NCBI GenBank assembly: GCA_963792785.1
Contig: CAWBXO010000001.1
Span: 682,001-746,000, forward strand
Direction of reading: 5' to 3'
DNA length: 64,000 nucleotides
From: CAWIMX01 sp963792785
Lineage (GTDB): Bacteria; Acidobacteriota; Vicinamibacteria; Vicinamibacterales; CAVVIG01
Below the pieces are notes generated by a model. The model ran no database searches and was not told the origin of the DNA. It saw only the letters and a list, made by a program, of their open reading frames with translations. Within the stretch, counting starts at the first letter, position 1; each line of letters begins with the position of its first letter. Position numbers and translations under genes: made by a program. This document shows, in pieces, positions 22,484 through 29,790 of this stretch.

Positions 22484-23883
22484 CGCAGCGTCCGCAGCAA
22501 CTTCTGATGAATGCCGCCGAAGCCGCCGTTCGACATGAGCACCACGAGATCGCCGGGGCGGTGCTCCCGCGCGACAATCGCGACAATGTCGTCCACCGAG
22601 GCGGCGGCGCGCGCCGACAGGCCGCGGGCGGTGAGATCGTGCACGAGCCGCGGAATCGACAGGCGCTCATCCTCGGGCAGCGTCGAGCGGTAGACCGGCG
22701 CCAGCACCACCTCGTCGGCGGCGTCGAACGCCCCGGCGAACGCCTCCTGGAAGACGGCGCGGCACGACGAGGCCGACCGCGGCTCGAAGGCCGCCCAGAT
22801 CCGCGCCTCCGGGTGCGCGGCCCGCAGCCCCGCGAGCGTCTCGGCAATCGCCGTCGGGTGATGCGCGAAGTCGTCGAACACCGTGACCCCGTCCTCGACG
22901 CCCACCACCTCCAGGCGGCGCTTCACGCCCTCGAAGGCGCGGAGCCCCTCGGCCATCCCCTCGGCGCTCAGCCCCACGCGCGCGCCGACCGCGATCGCCG
23001 CGACGGCGTTGCGCACGTTGTACTCGCCGACCAGCGGCACGACGAAGCGCCCGTACGGGGCGCCGTGGCGCCGGAGCGCGAACGCGGTCGAGCCCGCCGA
23101 CGGCTCGATCCCGTGCGCCTGCCACTCGGCCCCTTCGCGCGTCCCGAAGGTCTCGACCTCCGAGACGGCCACGTCCCCGAGGGCGGCGGCCATCGGACTG
23201 TCGGCGCCGAGCAGGAGCAGCCCATGGCGCGGGACGAGGTTCACCAGCCGGCGGAACGCCAGCCGCACGGCGTCCAGGTCCGCGTAGATGTCGGCGTGGT
23301 CGAACTCGATGTTGTTGATCACGGCGATGTCGGGCAGGTATTTCAGGAACTTCGCGGTCTTGTCGAAGAATGCGCTGTCGTACTCGTCGCCTTCGATCAC
23401 GAAGTCACGCCCGCGGCCCACGCGATAGCTCGAGCCGCCGCTGCCGAAGTTGCGCACGATGCCGCCGACGAAGACGCTCGGGTCCGCGCCGCCGTGCGCC
23501 AGCAGCCAGCCTGTCAGCGCCGTCGTCGTCGTCTTGCCGTGCGTGCCGGCGATCACGGTCGACCGCGCGCCCCAGAGGAAGTGCTCCCGCACGGCCTCGG
23601 GCAGCGAGACGTAGCGGATCTTCCGGTCGAGCACGGCCTCGAGCTCGGGGTTCCCCCGCGAGATGGCGTTGCCCACCACCACGAAGTCGATGTCCGACGT
23701 GATGTGCTCGGCCTGGTAGCCCGACAACGCCGGGATCCCTTCGGCGGCGAGAAAGTCGCTCATCGGCGGGTACACATCCTGATCGGACCCGCGCACGTCG
23801 AGGCCCTTGTGCTTGAGGAGTGCGGCGAGCGTGGCCATCGCCGTGCCGCAGATTCCGATGAAATACGCGCGGCCGCTAGACAA
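22480..23883 (-). CDS. mpl: Murein peptide ligase Mpl (UDP-MurNAc:tripeptide ligase)
   Basis: Mpl re-attaches recycled L-Ala-gamma-D-Glu-mDAP to UDP-MurNAc. Mur ligase architecture in 467 residues: FIGICGTAMATLAALLKHKG (UDP-binding start, GICGTAM typical of Mpl rather than MurC), HYPPMSD-like YPPMSDFLAAEGI, IAGTHGKTTTTALTGWLLAHG (ATP loop), VIEGDEYDSAFFDKTAKFL, NNIEFDHADIYADLDAVR and VFDDFAHHPTAIAETLAGL. Overlaps ldcA by 8 bp and pxpB by 4 bp. Its neighbours nagZ and ldcA produce and trim its substrate. Confidence 0.94.
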   Translation of the reverse strand: MSSGRAYFIGICGTAMATLAALLKHKGLDVRGSDQDVYPPMSDFLAAEGIPALSGYQAEHITSDIDFVVVGNAISRGNPELEAVLDRKIRYVSLPEAVREHFLWGARSTVIAGTHGKTTTTALTGWLLAHGGADPSVFVGGIVRNFGSGGSSYRVGRGRDFVIEGDEYDSAFFDKTAKFLKYLPDIAVINNIEFDHADIYADLDAVRLAFRRLVNLVPRHGLLLLGADSPMAAALGDVAVSEVETFGTREGAEWQAHGIEPSAGSTAFALRRHGAPYGRFVVPLVGEYNVRNAVAAIAVGARVGLSAEGMAEGLRAFEGVKRRLEVVGVEDGVTVFDDFAHHPTAIAETLAGLRAAHPEARIWAAFEPRSASSCRAVFQEAFAGAFDAADEVVLAPVYRSTLPEDERLSIPRLVHDLTARGLSARAAASVDDIVAIVAREHRPGDLVVLMSNGGFGGIHQKLLRTLR

Positions 23884-24799
23884 CCGCGGCCTCCTCGATG
23901 ACCAGGCGCGGCGAGCCCGTCGCGACGACGCGGCAGGAGACGCCGAGCGGCAGCGTGAGTGCGGCGCCCGGCGTGTGGCCGGAGGGAAACCCGAACAGCA
24001 CCGGTCCGGGAAAATCGGCGAGCGCCTCGGCCAGGGCTGCGCGCGCCGTGTGCTCCGCTCCCGGTTCGTCGCAGCCGGGCATGGCGCCGATCACGACCGC
24101 GCTCGCGCGGGCCAGGATGCCCGCCTGCCGGAGCTGCGTGACCATCCGATCGAGCCGGTACGGGCGCTCGCCGACGTCCTCGATCCACAGGACGTGGCCG
24201 GCGGGGGGCGCGAAGGCGAACGGCGTGCCGAGGGAGGCGACGAGCTGCGTCAGCGTGCCGCCGAGGATCGGCCCGGCGGCCTCGCCGGGGCGGAGCGCTT
24301 CCAGTCCGGGGGGCGAGAGCTCCCCCATCGGCTCGGGGCGGCCCACCGCGCGCAGGAACGAGTCGCGATCGTATCCCGCCGCGCCTTTCTCGAAGCGGCC
24401 CGCCAGCATTGGACCGTGAAACGCCACGGTCCCGCAGCCGATCGTCAGGAAGGTCAGCATCGCCGTCAGGTCGCTGTACCCGACGAAGACCTTGCAGGCG
24501 CGCCGCACGTCCGCGGCGTCGAGCAGCGGCAGCACCTGGGCGCTCCCGTACCCGCCGCGCACGGCGACGATGCCGGCGATGGAGGGATCCGCCCACGCCG
24601 CGCGCAGGGCCGCCGCGCGCAGCTCGGGCGCGCCCGCGACGAAGCGCCCGCGCGCGAACACCGACTCCTCGAACACGGGCTCGAAGCCGAGCCGGCGGAT
24701 CTCCTCGAGGCCGGCGTCGAACTCCTCACGCCCGAAGGGGCTCGCCGGTGCGACGATCGCGACCCGGTCGCCGGCGGTGAGGGCGCGCGGCTTGAGCAT
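23876..24799 (-). CDS. ldcA: LD-carboxypeptidase (peptidase family S66)
   Basis: Cytoplasmic serine peptidase that removes the terminal D-Ala from recycled murein tetrapeptide so that Mpl can reuse it. Visible: ALTAGDRVAIVAPASPFGRE, IAGIVAVRGGYGSAQVLPLL, KVFVGYSDLTAMLTFL (nucleophile Ser in GYSD), VLWIEDVGERPYRLDRMVTQ (Glu of the triad) and FPSGHTPGAALTLPLG (His). 307 residues, normal. Start overlaps the nagZ stop by one base (TGATG). Confidence 0.93.
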   Translation of the reverse strand: MLKPRALTAGDRVAIVAPASPFGREEFDAGLEEIRRLGFEPVFEESVFARGRFVAGAPELRAAALRAAWADPSIAGIVAVRGGYGSAQVLPLLDAADVRRACKVFVGYSDLTAMLTFLTIGCGTVAFHGPMLAGRFEKGAAGYDRDSFLRAVGRPEPMGELSPPGLEALRPGEAAGPILGGTLTQLVASLGTPFAFAPPAGHVLWIEDVGERPYRLDRMVTQLRQAGILARASAVVIGAMPGCDEPGAEHTARAALAEALADFPGPVLFGFPSGHTPGAALTLPLGVSCRVVATGSPRLVIEEAAVV

Positions 24800-25896
24800 C
24801 ACAGAAACCGCGCCATCTCCTCGGCGACGGCGCGATGGGCGTCGGCATCGATCCGCTCGCTCAAGCGCCGGCCGGCGGCCGGGCGCGCGATCGCCTTCGC
24901 GCCGAGGAACCGCTCCTTCGCGGCGCGCAGGCGGGTCCAGGCGGCCTCGACGCGCGCGAACGGCAGCGTGCCGTCCTCGAGGGCGTGCACCAGCGCCTCG
25001 AGCGTCCTGGCCTGCAGGTCGTGATCGGTACCGCACACGAGCAACGCGTCGCAGCCCGCCGCCACGGCCTGCACGGCCGCGTTGGGCACCGCGTACCGGC
25101 TGGTAATCGCCTTCATCTCCAGGTCATCGCTGACGATCACCCCGTCGAAGGCGCACTCCTCGCGGAGGGCGCGCTGCACCACGGCGCGCGACAGGGTCGC
25201 CGGCCGCGCGTCGTCGAGCGCCGGAACGAGCACGTGGGCGGTCATGATCATCGCGACGCCCGCCTCGATGGCCGCGCGGAACGGGGGCCACTCGACGGCG
25301 CGGAGGCGATCGGGCGGGTGTTCCACGAGCGGCAGCTCGAGATGCGAATCGGTGCTCGTGTCGCCGTGCCCCGGGAAATGCTTGCCGCAGGCCGCCAGGC
25401 CCTCCGCCTGCAACACGCGCACGATCGCAGCGCCCAGCCGGGCCACGTCGTCGGATCGCTCAGCGAGCGCGCGGTCGCCGATGACCGGATTCTTCGGGTT
25501 GGTGTGGACATCGAGGACCGGCGCGAAGTCGAGGGTCACGCCGACGGCGCGCAGCTCGGCGGCGAGCGCCCGCGCGAAGCGCTCGGCGAGGGCGACGTCG
25601 CCGCTCCGGCCGAGCGTGATCATCGGCGGCCAGACCGTGAAGGGCGCCTTCAGGCGCGCCACGCGGCCGCCCTCCTGATCGACCCCGACCCACACGGGCG
25701 TCTCGGCCACGAGGCGCGCGGCGTCGTAGGCGAGCTCGGCGACCTGCTCGGGCTCCGCCACGTTGCGGGCGAACAGGATCACGCCGCCCAGCCCGAACTC
25801 GCGGGCCAGGGCCCGCAGCTCGACCGGCACCTGCTGGCCGGCGAACCCGGCGATGAGCAGCTGCCCGATCTCATGGCGAAGCGCGCGTGGCGACAT
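24799..25896 (-). CDS. nagZ: Beta-N-acetylhexosaminidase NagZ (GH3)
   Basis: Releases GlcNAc from anhydro-muropeptides in the cytoplasm. Visible: LGGVILFARNVAEPEQVAEL, VGVDQEGGRVARLKAPFTVW, LDFAPVLDVHTNPKNPVIGD, CGKHFPGHGDTSTDSHLELP (the NagZ catalytic Asp-His loop) and FDGVIVSDDLEMKAI with the nucleophile Asp. 365 residues. ATG 25896 is chosen because a TATAAT lies 10 nt upstream and the preceding sequence is the divergent promoter. First gene of the murein operon ending with murA. Confidence 0.94.
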   Translation of the reverse strand: MSPRALRHEIGQLLIAGFAGQQVPVELRALAREFGLGGVILFARNVAEPEQVAELAYDAARLVAETPVWVGVDQEGGRVARLKAPFTVWPPMITLGRSGDVALAERFARALAAELRAVGVTLDFAPVLDVHTNPKNPVIGDRALAERSDDVARLGAAIVRVLQAEGLAACGKHFPGHGDTSTDSHLELPLVEHPPDRLRAVEWPPFRAAIEAGVAMIMTAHVLVPALDDARPATLSRAVVQRALREECAFDGVIVSDDLEMKAITSRYAVPNAAVQAVAAGCDALLVCGTDHDLQARTLEALVHALEDGTLPFARVEAAWTRLRAAKERFLGAKAIARPAAGRRLSERIDADAHRAVAEEMARFL

Positions 25897-25906
25897 CCGG
25901 GTCACA

Positions 25907-25914
25907 ATTATAAT
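25907..25914. promoter_or_regulatory. Self-complementary divergent -10 box (nagZ / GHMP kinase)
   Basis: ATTATAAT reads the same on both strands, so it gives a perfect TATAAT to each: 25909-25914 on plus (6 nt before the GTG at 25921) and 25912-25907 on minus (10 nt before the ATG at 25896). The whole intergenic space is 24 bp. Confidence 0.7.
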
Positions 25915-25920
25915 CGTGCC

Positions 25921-26913
25921 GTGCAGCTCGCTTCGTCCGCACCCACCCGCATCGACCTCGCGGGCGGCACGCTCGACATCTGGCCGCTCTACCTCTCGCA
26001 CCCCGGCGCGCAGACGGTCAATGCGGCGATCTCCCTTCGGGCGCACGTGCGGCTCGAGTCGAAGGACGCGCCCGGGCTCGACCTCGCGTCGGAGGACCTC
26101 GGCGTCCGGGCCAGCCTCGCCAGCGGCGAGGCGCTCGGCGCCGGCGGCCCGCTGCCGCTCCTCGCGCGGCTCGCGCGCCACTACGGCGCGGACCGCCTGG
26201 CCATCACGACGCGCGGCGAATCGCCGGCCGGCGCCGGTATCGCGGGCTCGTCCGCCCTCGCCGTCGCGCTGGCGGGCGCCCTCGCGCGGTGGGTGGGCGC
26301 CTCGACCGCGGCGAGCGACGTGCTCGAGGTGGCGATGAACGTCGAGTGCCAGACGATCCGCGTGCCCACCGGCGTGCAGGACTACCGGCCGGCCTTGTAC
26401 GGCGGAATTGCCGCCATCGAGCTGAGCGTGAGCGGCGTCTCGCGCGTCGCGCTCGACGTCGATCCGCGGGAGCTCGAGCGGCGCATCGTCCTCGCCTATA
26501 CCGGCGCGCCGCGCCAGTCAGGCACCAATAACTGGGAGATCTTCAAGCGCCACATCGACGGCGACCCGCGCGTGTTCGACTGCTTCGAGCGAATCCGGGA
26601 CACCGCAGCGAACCTGCGGGAGGCCCTTGCCCGCGGCGACTGGGACCGCGTGGGCGCGGAGATCGCGGTCGAGTGGGACAATCGCAAGCGCCTGGCGCCC
26701 GGCGTGAGCACGCCGGTCATCGACGATCTCATCGCGCGCGCGTTCGCCGCGGGCGCGGCCGCGGCGAAGGTTTGCGGCGCCGGCGGCGGCGGGTGTCTGT
26801 TCTGCTACGGCCCGCCGGCCCGGCGCGAGGCGATCGCCGCCGCCCTCGCCGCCGGCGGCGCGCGCGTGCTCCCCTTCCACATCGAAATGGACGGCCTGCG
26901 GTTCGAGCCATGA
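25921..26913 (+). CDS. GHMP-family sugar kinase (heptose 7-phosphate kinase-like)
   Basis: 330-residue GHMP kinase: SAPTRIDLAGGTLDIWPLYL at the N-terminus (substrate loop of the sugar-kinase branch), SPAGAGIAGSSALAVALAG (ATP loop PxxxGxxSSA), CQTIRVPTGVQDYRPALYGG and KVCGAGGGGCLFCYGP at the C-terminus. Closest in style to D-glycero-D-manno-heptose 7-phosphate kinases of LPS or S-layer sugar synthesis, but no heptose gene is nearby. It is divergent from the murein recycling operon through a shared -10 box, so a role in phosphorylating a recycled amino sugar is worth considering; this is inference. GTG start without Shine-Dalgarno. Confidence 0.82.
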   Translation: MQLASSAPTRIDLAGGTLDIWPLYLSHPGAQTVNAAISLRAHVRLESKDAPGLDLASEDLGVRASLASGEALGAGGPLPLLARLARHYGADRLAITTRGESPAGAGIAGSSALAVALAGALARWVGASTAASDVLEVAMNVECQTIRVPTGVQDYRPALYGGIAAIELSVSGVSRVALDVDPRELERRIVLAYTGAPRQSGTNNWEIFKRHIDGDPRVFDCFERIRDTAANLREALARGDWDRVGAEIAVEWDNRKRLAPGVSTPVIDDLIARAFAAGAAAAKVCGAGGGGCLFCYGPPARREAIAAALAAGGARVLPFHIEMDGLRFEP

Positions 26914-27179
26914 GCGACAAGTTCCCGATCCTGACCCCGGACGCCAAGATCGCCGAGATCAAGCGGTTGTACTACGCGACCACCCGGCAGACGATCCTCG
27001 AGGATCTCGACCGGGCCGTCCGCCTGCTGAAATCGATGGAATCGGAGGAGGAGCGCGAGCGGGCCGCGGTCTACATGGACGGCCTGTCGCAGATGCGCTC
27101 GGAGTGGGGCGTGCGGAGTGGAAAGCCGAAGACGCCGGGCCGGGGCGGCAAGCCCCGGGGCGGGCCGCGCCGTTCCTAG
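26910..27179 (+). CDS. Conserved small protein, function unknown
   Basis: 89 residues, no signal peptide or membrane segment. The first 65 residues are helical and charged (FPILTPDAKIAEIKRLYYAT, TILEDLDRAVRLLKSMESEE), the rest is a basic Gly/Pro/Lys/Arg tail. ATG overlaps the GHMP kinase TGA (ATGA), so it is co-translated with it. The TAG stop shares CTAG with the convergent gene. Not recognised. Confidence 0.75.
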   Translation: MSDKFPILTPDAKIAEIKRLYYATTRQTILEDLDRAVRLLKSMESEEERERAAVYMDGLSQMRSEWGVRSGKPKTPGRGGKPRGGPRRS

Positions 27180-27988
27180 GTGCGCTCGGCCTGCACCTTC
27201 TTGCGGGCCGCCCTGCGCAGTGCCTCCGGCACGTTGCGATCCGTCGACAACATGCCGAGATCCTTGGCGTTCAGCCGCGCAATCATGTTCATCGACAGCG
27301 CCAGCGGCGTCTTCGAGTTCTTCGTCAGCGCCGAGATGACGCCGTAATTCTTCGTCCAGGCACGGTTGGTCGCGATCACGCGAAGCACGTCCTCCGAGAC
27401 GCTCGACGCGCGGGCGTAGTTCTCGATTTCGGCGTCGTTCACCTTCGGACTGCTCAGGACGGCGACCGAGATCATCTTGTTCGGATCGCGGATGAGGATG
27501 TTCCGCATCTCGCGCGTCCCCTTGACGGCGGCCTTCAGCCGCTCGGGGAAGCTCATCGACGCCAACTGCTGCATCACGCTCCGCTTGCGCTCGTCCTCGC
27601 TGAGGCCGGACAGCGCCTCGGCGTCCTTCTCCCACGCCAGCTCGTCGTCGGTGGCCGCGGTCACGAGGGGATCGTCGGCGTCGGCCTCGGCCTCGACATC
27701 CGGTGCGGGGGCCGCCGCGACGCCGCGCGCCTCGAAGAACGCGCGGAGCGTGCCGGGTGTGCTCGGCCGGGCGAGGAACGCCGAGAGGGACGCCGCCGGC
27801 ACCTTGGAGAGTGTCTCGTTCGCGGTTTCCCTGATGAGGGGATCACCGTCCTCGGTGAGCAGCGCGAGGATCGACAACTGCTCGACGGCCCGCGTCTCGA
27901 GCCCCCCTTCCGCGGCCAGGAGCCGGACGTCGCGCGCCACTTCTCCGCGCCGGAAGAAGTCCAGAATGGGCATCGGGGCGGCGATCAT
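27176..27988 (-). CDS. HEAT-like repeat protein, function unknown
   Basis: 270 residues, no signal peptide. An N-terminal helical region (about 10-80: ILDFFRRGEVARDVRLLAAE, ILALLTEDGDPLIRETANET) looks like two HEAT-type repeats, followed by an acidic Ala/Asp linker (about 90-115) and a C-terminal helical region with ILIRDPNKMISVAVLSSPKV and VIATNRAWTKNYGVISALTK, again repeat-like. Start overlaps the RodZ-like gene stop (ATGA), so the two are co-expressed. I cannot assign a function; a scaffold role is the natural guess for repeats of this type. Confidence 0.75.
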   Translation of the reverse strand: MIAAPMPILDFFRRGEVARDVRLLAAEGGLETRAVEQLSILALLTEDGDPLIRETANETLSKVPAASLSAFLARPSTPGTLRAFFEARGVAAAPAPDVEAEADADDPLVTAATDDELAWEKDAEALSGLSEDERKRSVMQQLASMSFPERLKAAVKGTREMRNILIRDPNKMISVAVLSSPKVNDAEIENYARASSVSEDVLRVIATNRAWTKNYGVISALTKNSKTPLALSMNMIARLNAKDLGMLSTDRNVPEALRRAARKKVQAERT

Positions 27989-28806
27989 GGGCTGGCGAGG
28001 AACTCCATGTAGTTGTCGAGGTTCATCCGGGCGGTGACCACTTCTCCCGAGCCGCCGAGGCCGCGCGCCGGCCGGCCGTTCAGCGTGAGCGTGAGCGCGG
28101 AGGCATCGCCGGCCGTGAGCACGAGATCGTGCTGCACGTTCACCACCTCACGCTCCCCCGCCGCCAGCAGGCGCTGGATCACCGGCCGCCCATCGGCCAC
28201 GGCCGACACCCAGCACGGGCGCTCGGCCGACAGCGTGACGGTCAGTTGGCCGGCGGCCGCCGCCGGCGACGCCGCGGGCACCGCCTGGACCAGCGCGACA
28301 TCCGTGACGGGCGGAATCTCGATCGGCTGCACCAGTGGCGGCGGAAGCGCCTCGCTCGTGTCGGGAATCACGGCCGGCGCGGGGACGGGCGGGGCGGCGC
28401 GCCCCGCGCCCGTCGCGGCCCAGTAAAGCAGGATTCCCGCCAGCGGCACGCTGACCAGCACCAGCCGCAGCACCGTCGAGGCCATGCGCTCCTCGCTCTC
28501 GTGCGCCTCGGGGTCCTCGACGTGATCGACGGCCGGATGGCCCGCCGTCACGTCGTCGCGCGGAAACTGTGCGATGAAGTCCTGGATGGTGGCCTCGGGG
28601 TCGAGGCCGACCTCGATGGCGTAGGACCGCACGAACGCCCGACTGAAGATGCCGCCCGGCAGGCGCGAGACCTCGTTGCGCTCCAGGGCCCCGAGCGCCA
28701 CGACGGAGATCTTCGTGGCGTTCGCGATCTGGCGCAGCGTGACGCCGCGGCGCTCGCGCGCCTCGCGGAGCCGGCTGCCGAAGTCCTGTGAGGTGTGATC
28801 GGGCAT
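27985..28806 (-). CDS. RodZ-like helix-turn-helix membrane protein
   Basis: Order in 273 residues: HTH domain of XRE/RodZ type (about 8-75: LREARERRGVTLRQIANATK, LERNEVSRLPGGIFSRAFVR), linker, one transmembrane helix (about 108-128, LRLVLVSVPLAGILLYWAA), Pro-rich periplasmic linker, and a C-terminal beta domain of DUF4115 type with CWVSAVADGRPVIQRLLAAG. RodZ couples MreB to the cell-wall machinery; here no mre genes are near, so the exact role stays open. Co-translated with the HEAT-like gene. Confidence 0.85.
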   Translation of the reverse strand: MPDHTSQDFGSRLREARERRGVTLRQIANATKISVVALGALERNEVSRLPGGIFSRAFVRSYAIEVGLDPEATIQDFIAQFPRDDVTAGHPAVDHVEDPEAHESEERMASTVLRLVLVSVPLAGILLYWAATGAGRAAPPVPAPAVIPDTSEALPPPLVQPIEIPPVTDVALVQAVPAASPAAAAGQLTVTLSAERPCWVSAVADGRPVIQRLLAAGEREVVNVQHDLVLTAGDASALTLTLNGRPARGLGGSGEVVTARMNLDNYMEFLASP

Positions 28807-28830
28807 GCTGGGGGGTGAATCGAGTTTATG

Positions 28831-29526
28831 TTAGGAAGGCGGTCGCGCCGTGTCAAACCTCATCCGCACGGCGGTGCACACCTCGTTCAGCGCCGAGGCG
28901 CCGATCGGGCCCGCCCGGCCGCCCCGCCCGGACATGAACAGACCGATCGCGGCCAGGCCCGCGGCGCCCGCGCCGGCCACCGCCGCGACCCGATCGACGG
29001 TGATCCCCCCAATCGCCAGTACCGGCACCCCCACGGACGCCGCGATCGCCGCCAGGCCCTCGGGGCCGAGCAGAGGCGCCCCGGGCTTCGACCGGGTTCG
29101 AAACACCGTGCCCGCGATCAGGTAGTCCACATCCGCCTCGACGGCCCGCGCTTCGTCGATCCCATGCACCGATCGGCCGATCAGGAAGCCCGGCGGCGCC
29201 AGCGCCCGCGCGGCGCGCGGCGGCAGGGAGTCCGCCCGCAGATGCACGCCCGCGGCGCCCGCGGCAATCGCCACGTCGAGACGATCGTTGACCACGATCC
29301 GCGTCGCCGATCCGACGGCTGCGGCGACCGCGGTGCGCGTCACCGCGCACAACTCGCCGGCCTCGAGATCCGGTTCCCGCAGCTGCACCAGATCGACGCC
29401 GGCGGCGATGGCGGATCGCGTCTGGGCGAGCAGACACGCCGCGCGCTCGCCCGGCGGGCGCCCCCGCGCCAGGCGCGCGCCGTCGGTGACGAGGGTGAGG
29501 ACCGGCCGCGCGCCGAGCGGCGTCAT
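28831..29526 (-). CDS. thiE: ThiE/TenI-family thiamine phosphate synthase-like protein
   Basis: 231 residues with the TIM-barrel pattern of ThiE: VLTLVTDGARL, AGVDLVQLREPDLEAGELCA, RIVVNDRLDVAIAAGAAGVH, GFLIGRSVHGIDEARA, DYLIAGTVFRTRSKPGAP and VPVLAIGGITVDRVAAVAGA. ThiE couples the thiazole and pyrimidine parts of thiamine; TenI homologues are aromatising isomerases. QLRE (rather than the common Q-(V/L)-R-x-K) and GTVFRTRSKPG leave the choice between the two open. Start ATG 29526 overlaps the stop of the upstream membrane protein. Confidence 0.82.
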   Translation of the reverse strand: MTPLGARPVLTLVTDGARLARGRPPGERAACLLAQTRSAIAAGVDLVQLREPDLEAGELCAVTRTAVAAAVGSATRIVVNDRLDVAIAAGAAGVHLRADSLPPRAARALAPPGFLIGRSVHGIDEARAVEADVDYLIAGTVFRTRSKPGAPLLGPEGLAAIAASVGVPVLAIGGITVDRVAAVAGAGAAGLAAIGLFMSGRGGRAGPIGASALNEVCTAVRMRFDTARPPS

Positions 29527-29786
29527 CCGCCCGATCCCGGCCCATCGCCGACGCGCGAGGGCGCCCGCGGGCCGAGCAGCCGCACGAGCTCGGCGAAGCC
29601 AGCGGCCAGATTCACCAGGCCGAGACCGCTCACGCCGCCGCGGACGAAGTTGTTCGTGATGACGGCGTGGATGCCCGGCCAGCCGAGCGCGAAGTAGTTG
29701 CGCTCCCAGAAGCTCGACCACGGGAGGACGATCAAGAGGAGGCCGACTTCGATGAAGAACGCGATGTAGACGAGGCGCCGGATCAG
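29523..29786 (-). CDS. Small membrane protein, non-ATG start uncertain
   Basis: About 87 residues with a hydrophobic helix LVYIAFFIEVGLLLIVLPWS, a polar loop with FWERNYFALGWPGIHAVI and a second hydrophobic stretch VRGGVSGLGLVNLAAGFAEL. No ATG, GTG or TTG lies at a sensible place after the TPR gene stop; CTG at 29786 is the best in-frame candidate, or one base has been lost at GGTAGGCTC so that a GTG overlapping the upstream stop disappeared. Not recognised. Sits between the TPR gene and thiE in the same transcript. Confidence 0.65.
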   Translation of the reverse strand: MIRRLVYIAFFIEVGLLLIVLPWSSFWERNYFALGWPGIHAVITNNFVRGGVSGLGLVNLAAGFAELVRLLGPRAPSRVGDGPGSGG

Positions 29787-29790
29787 GAGC

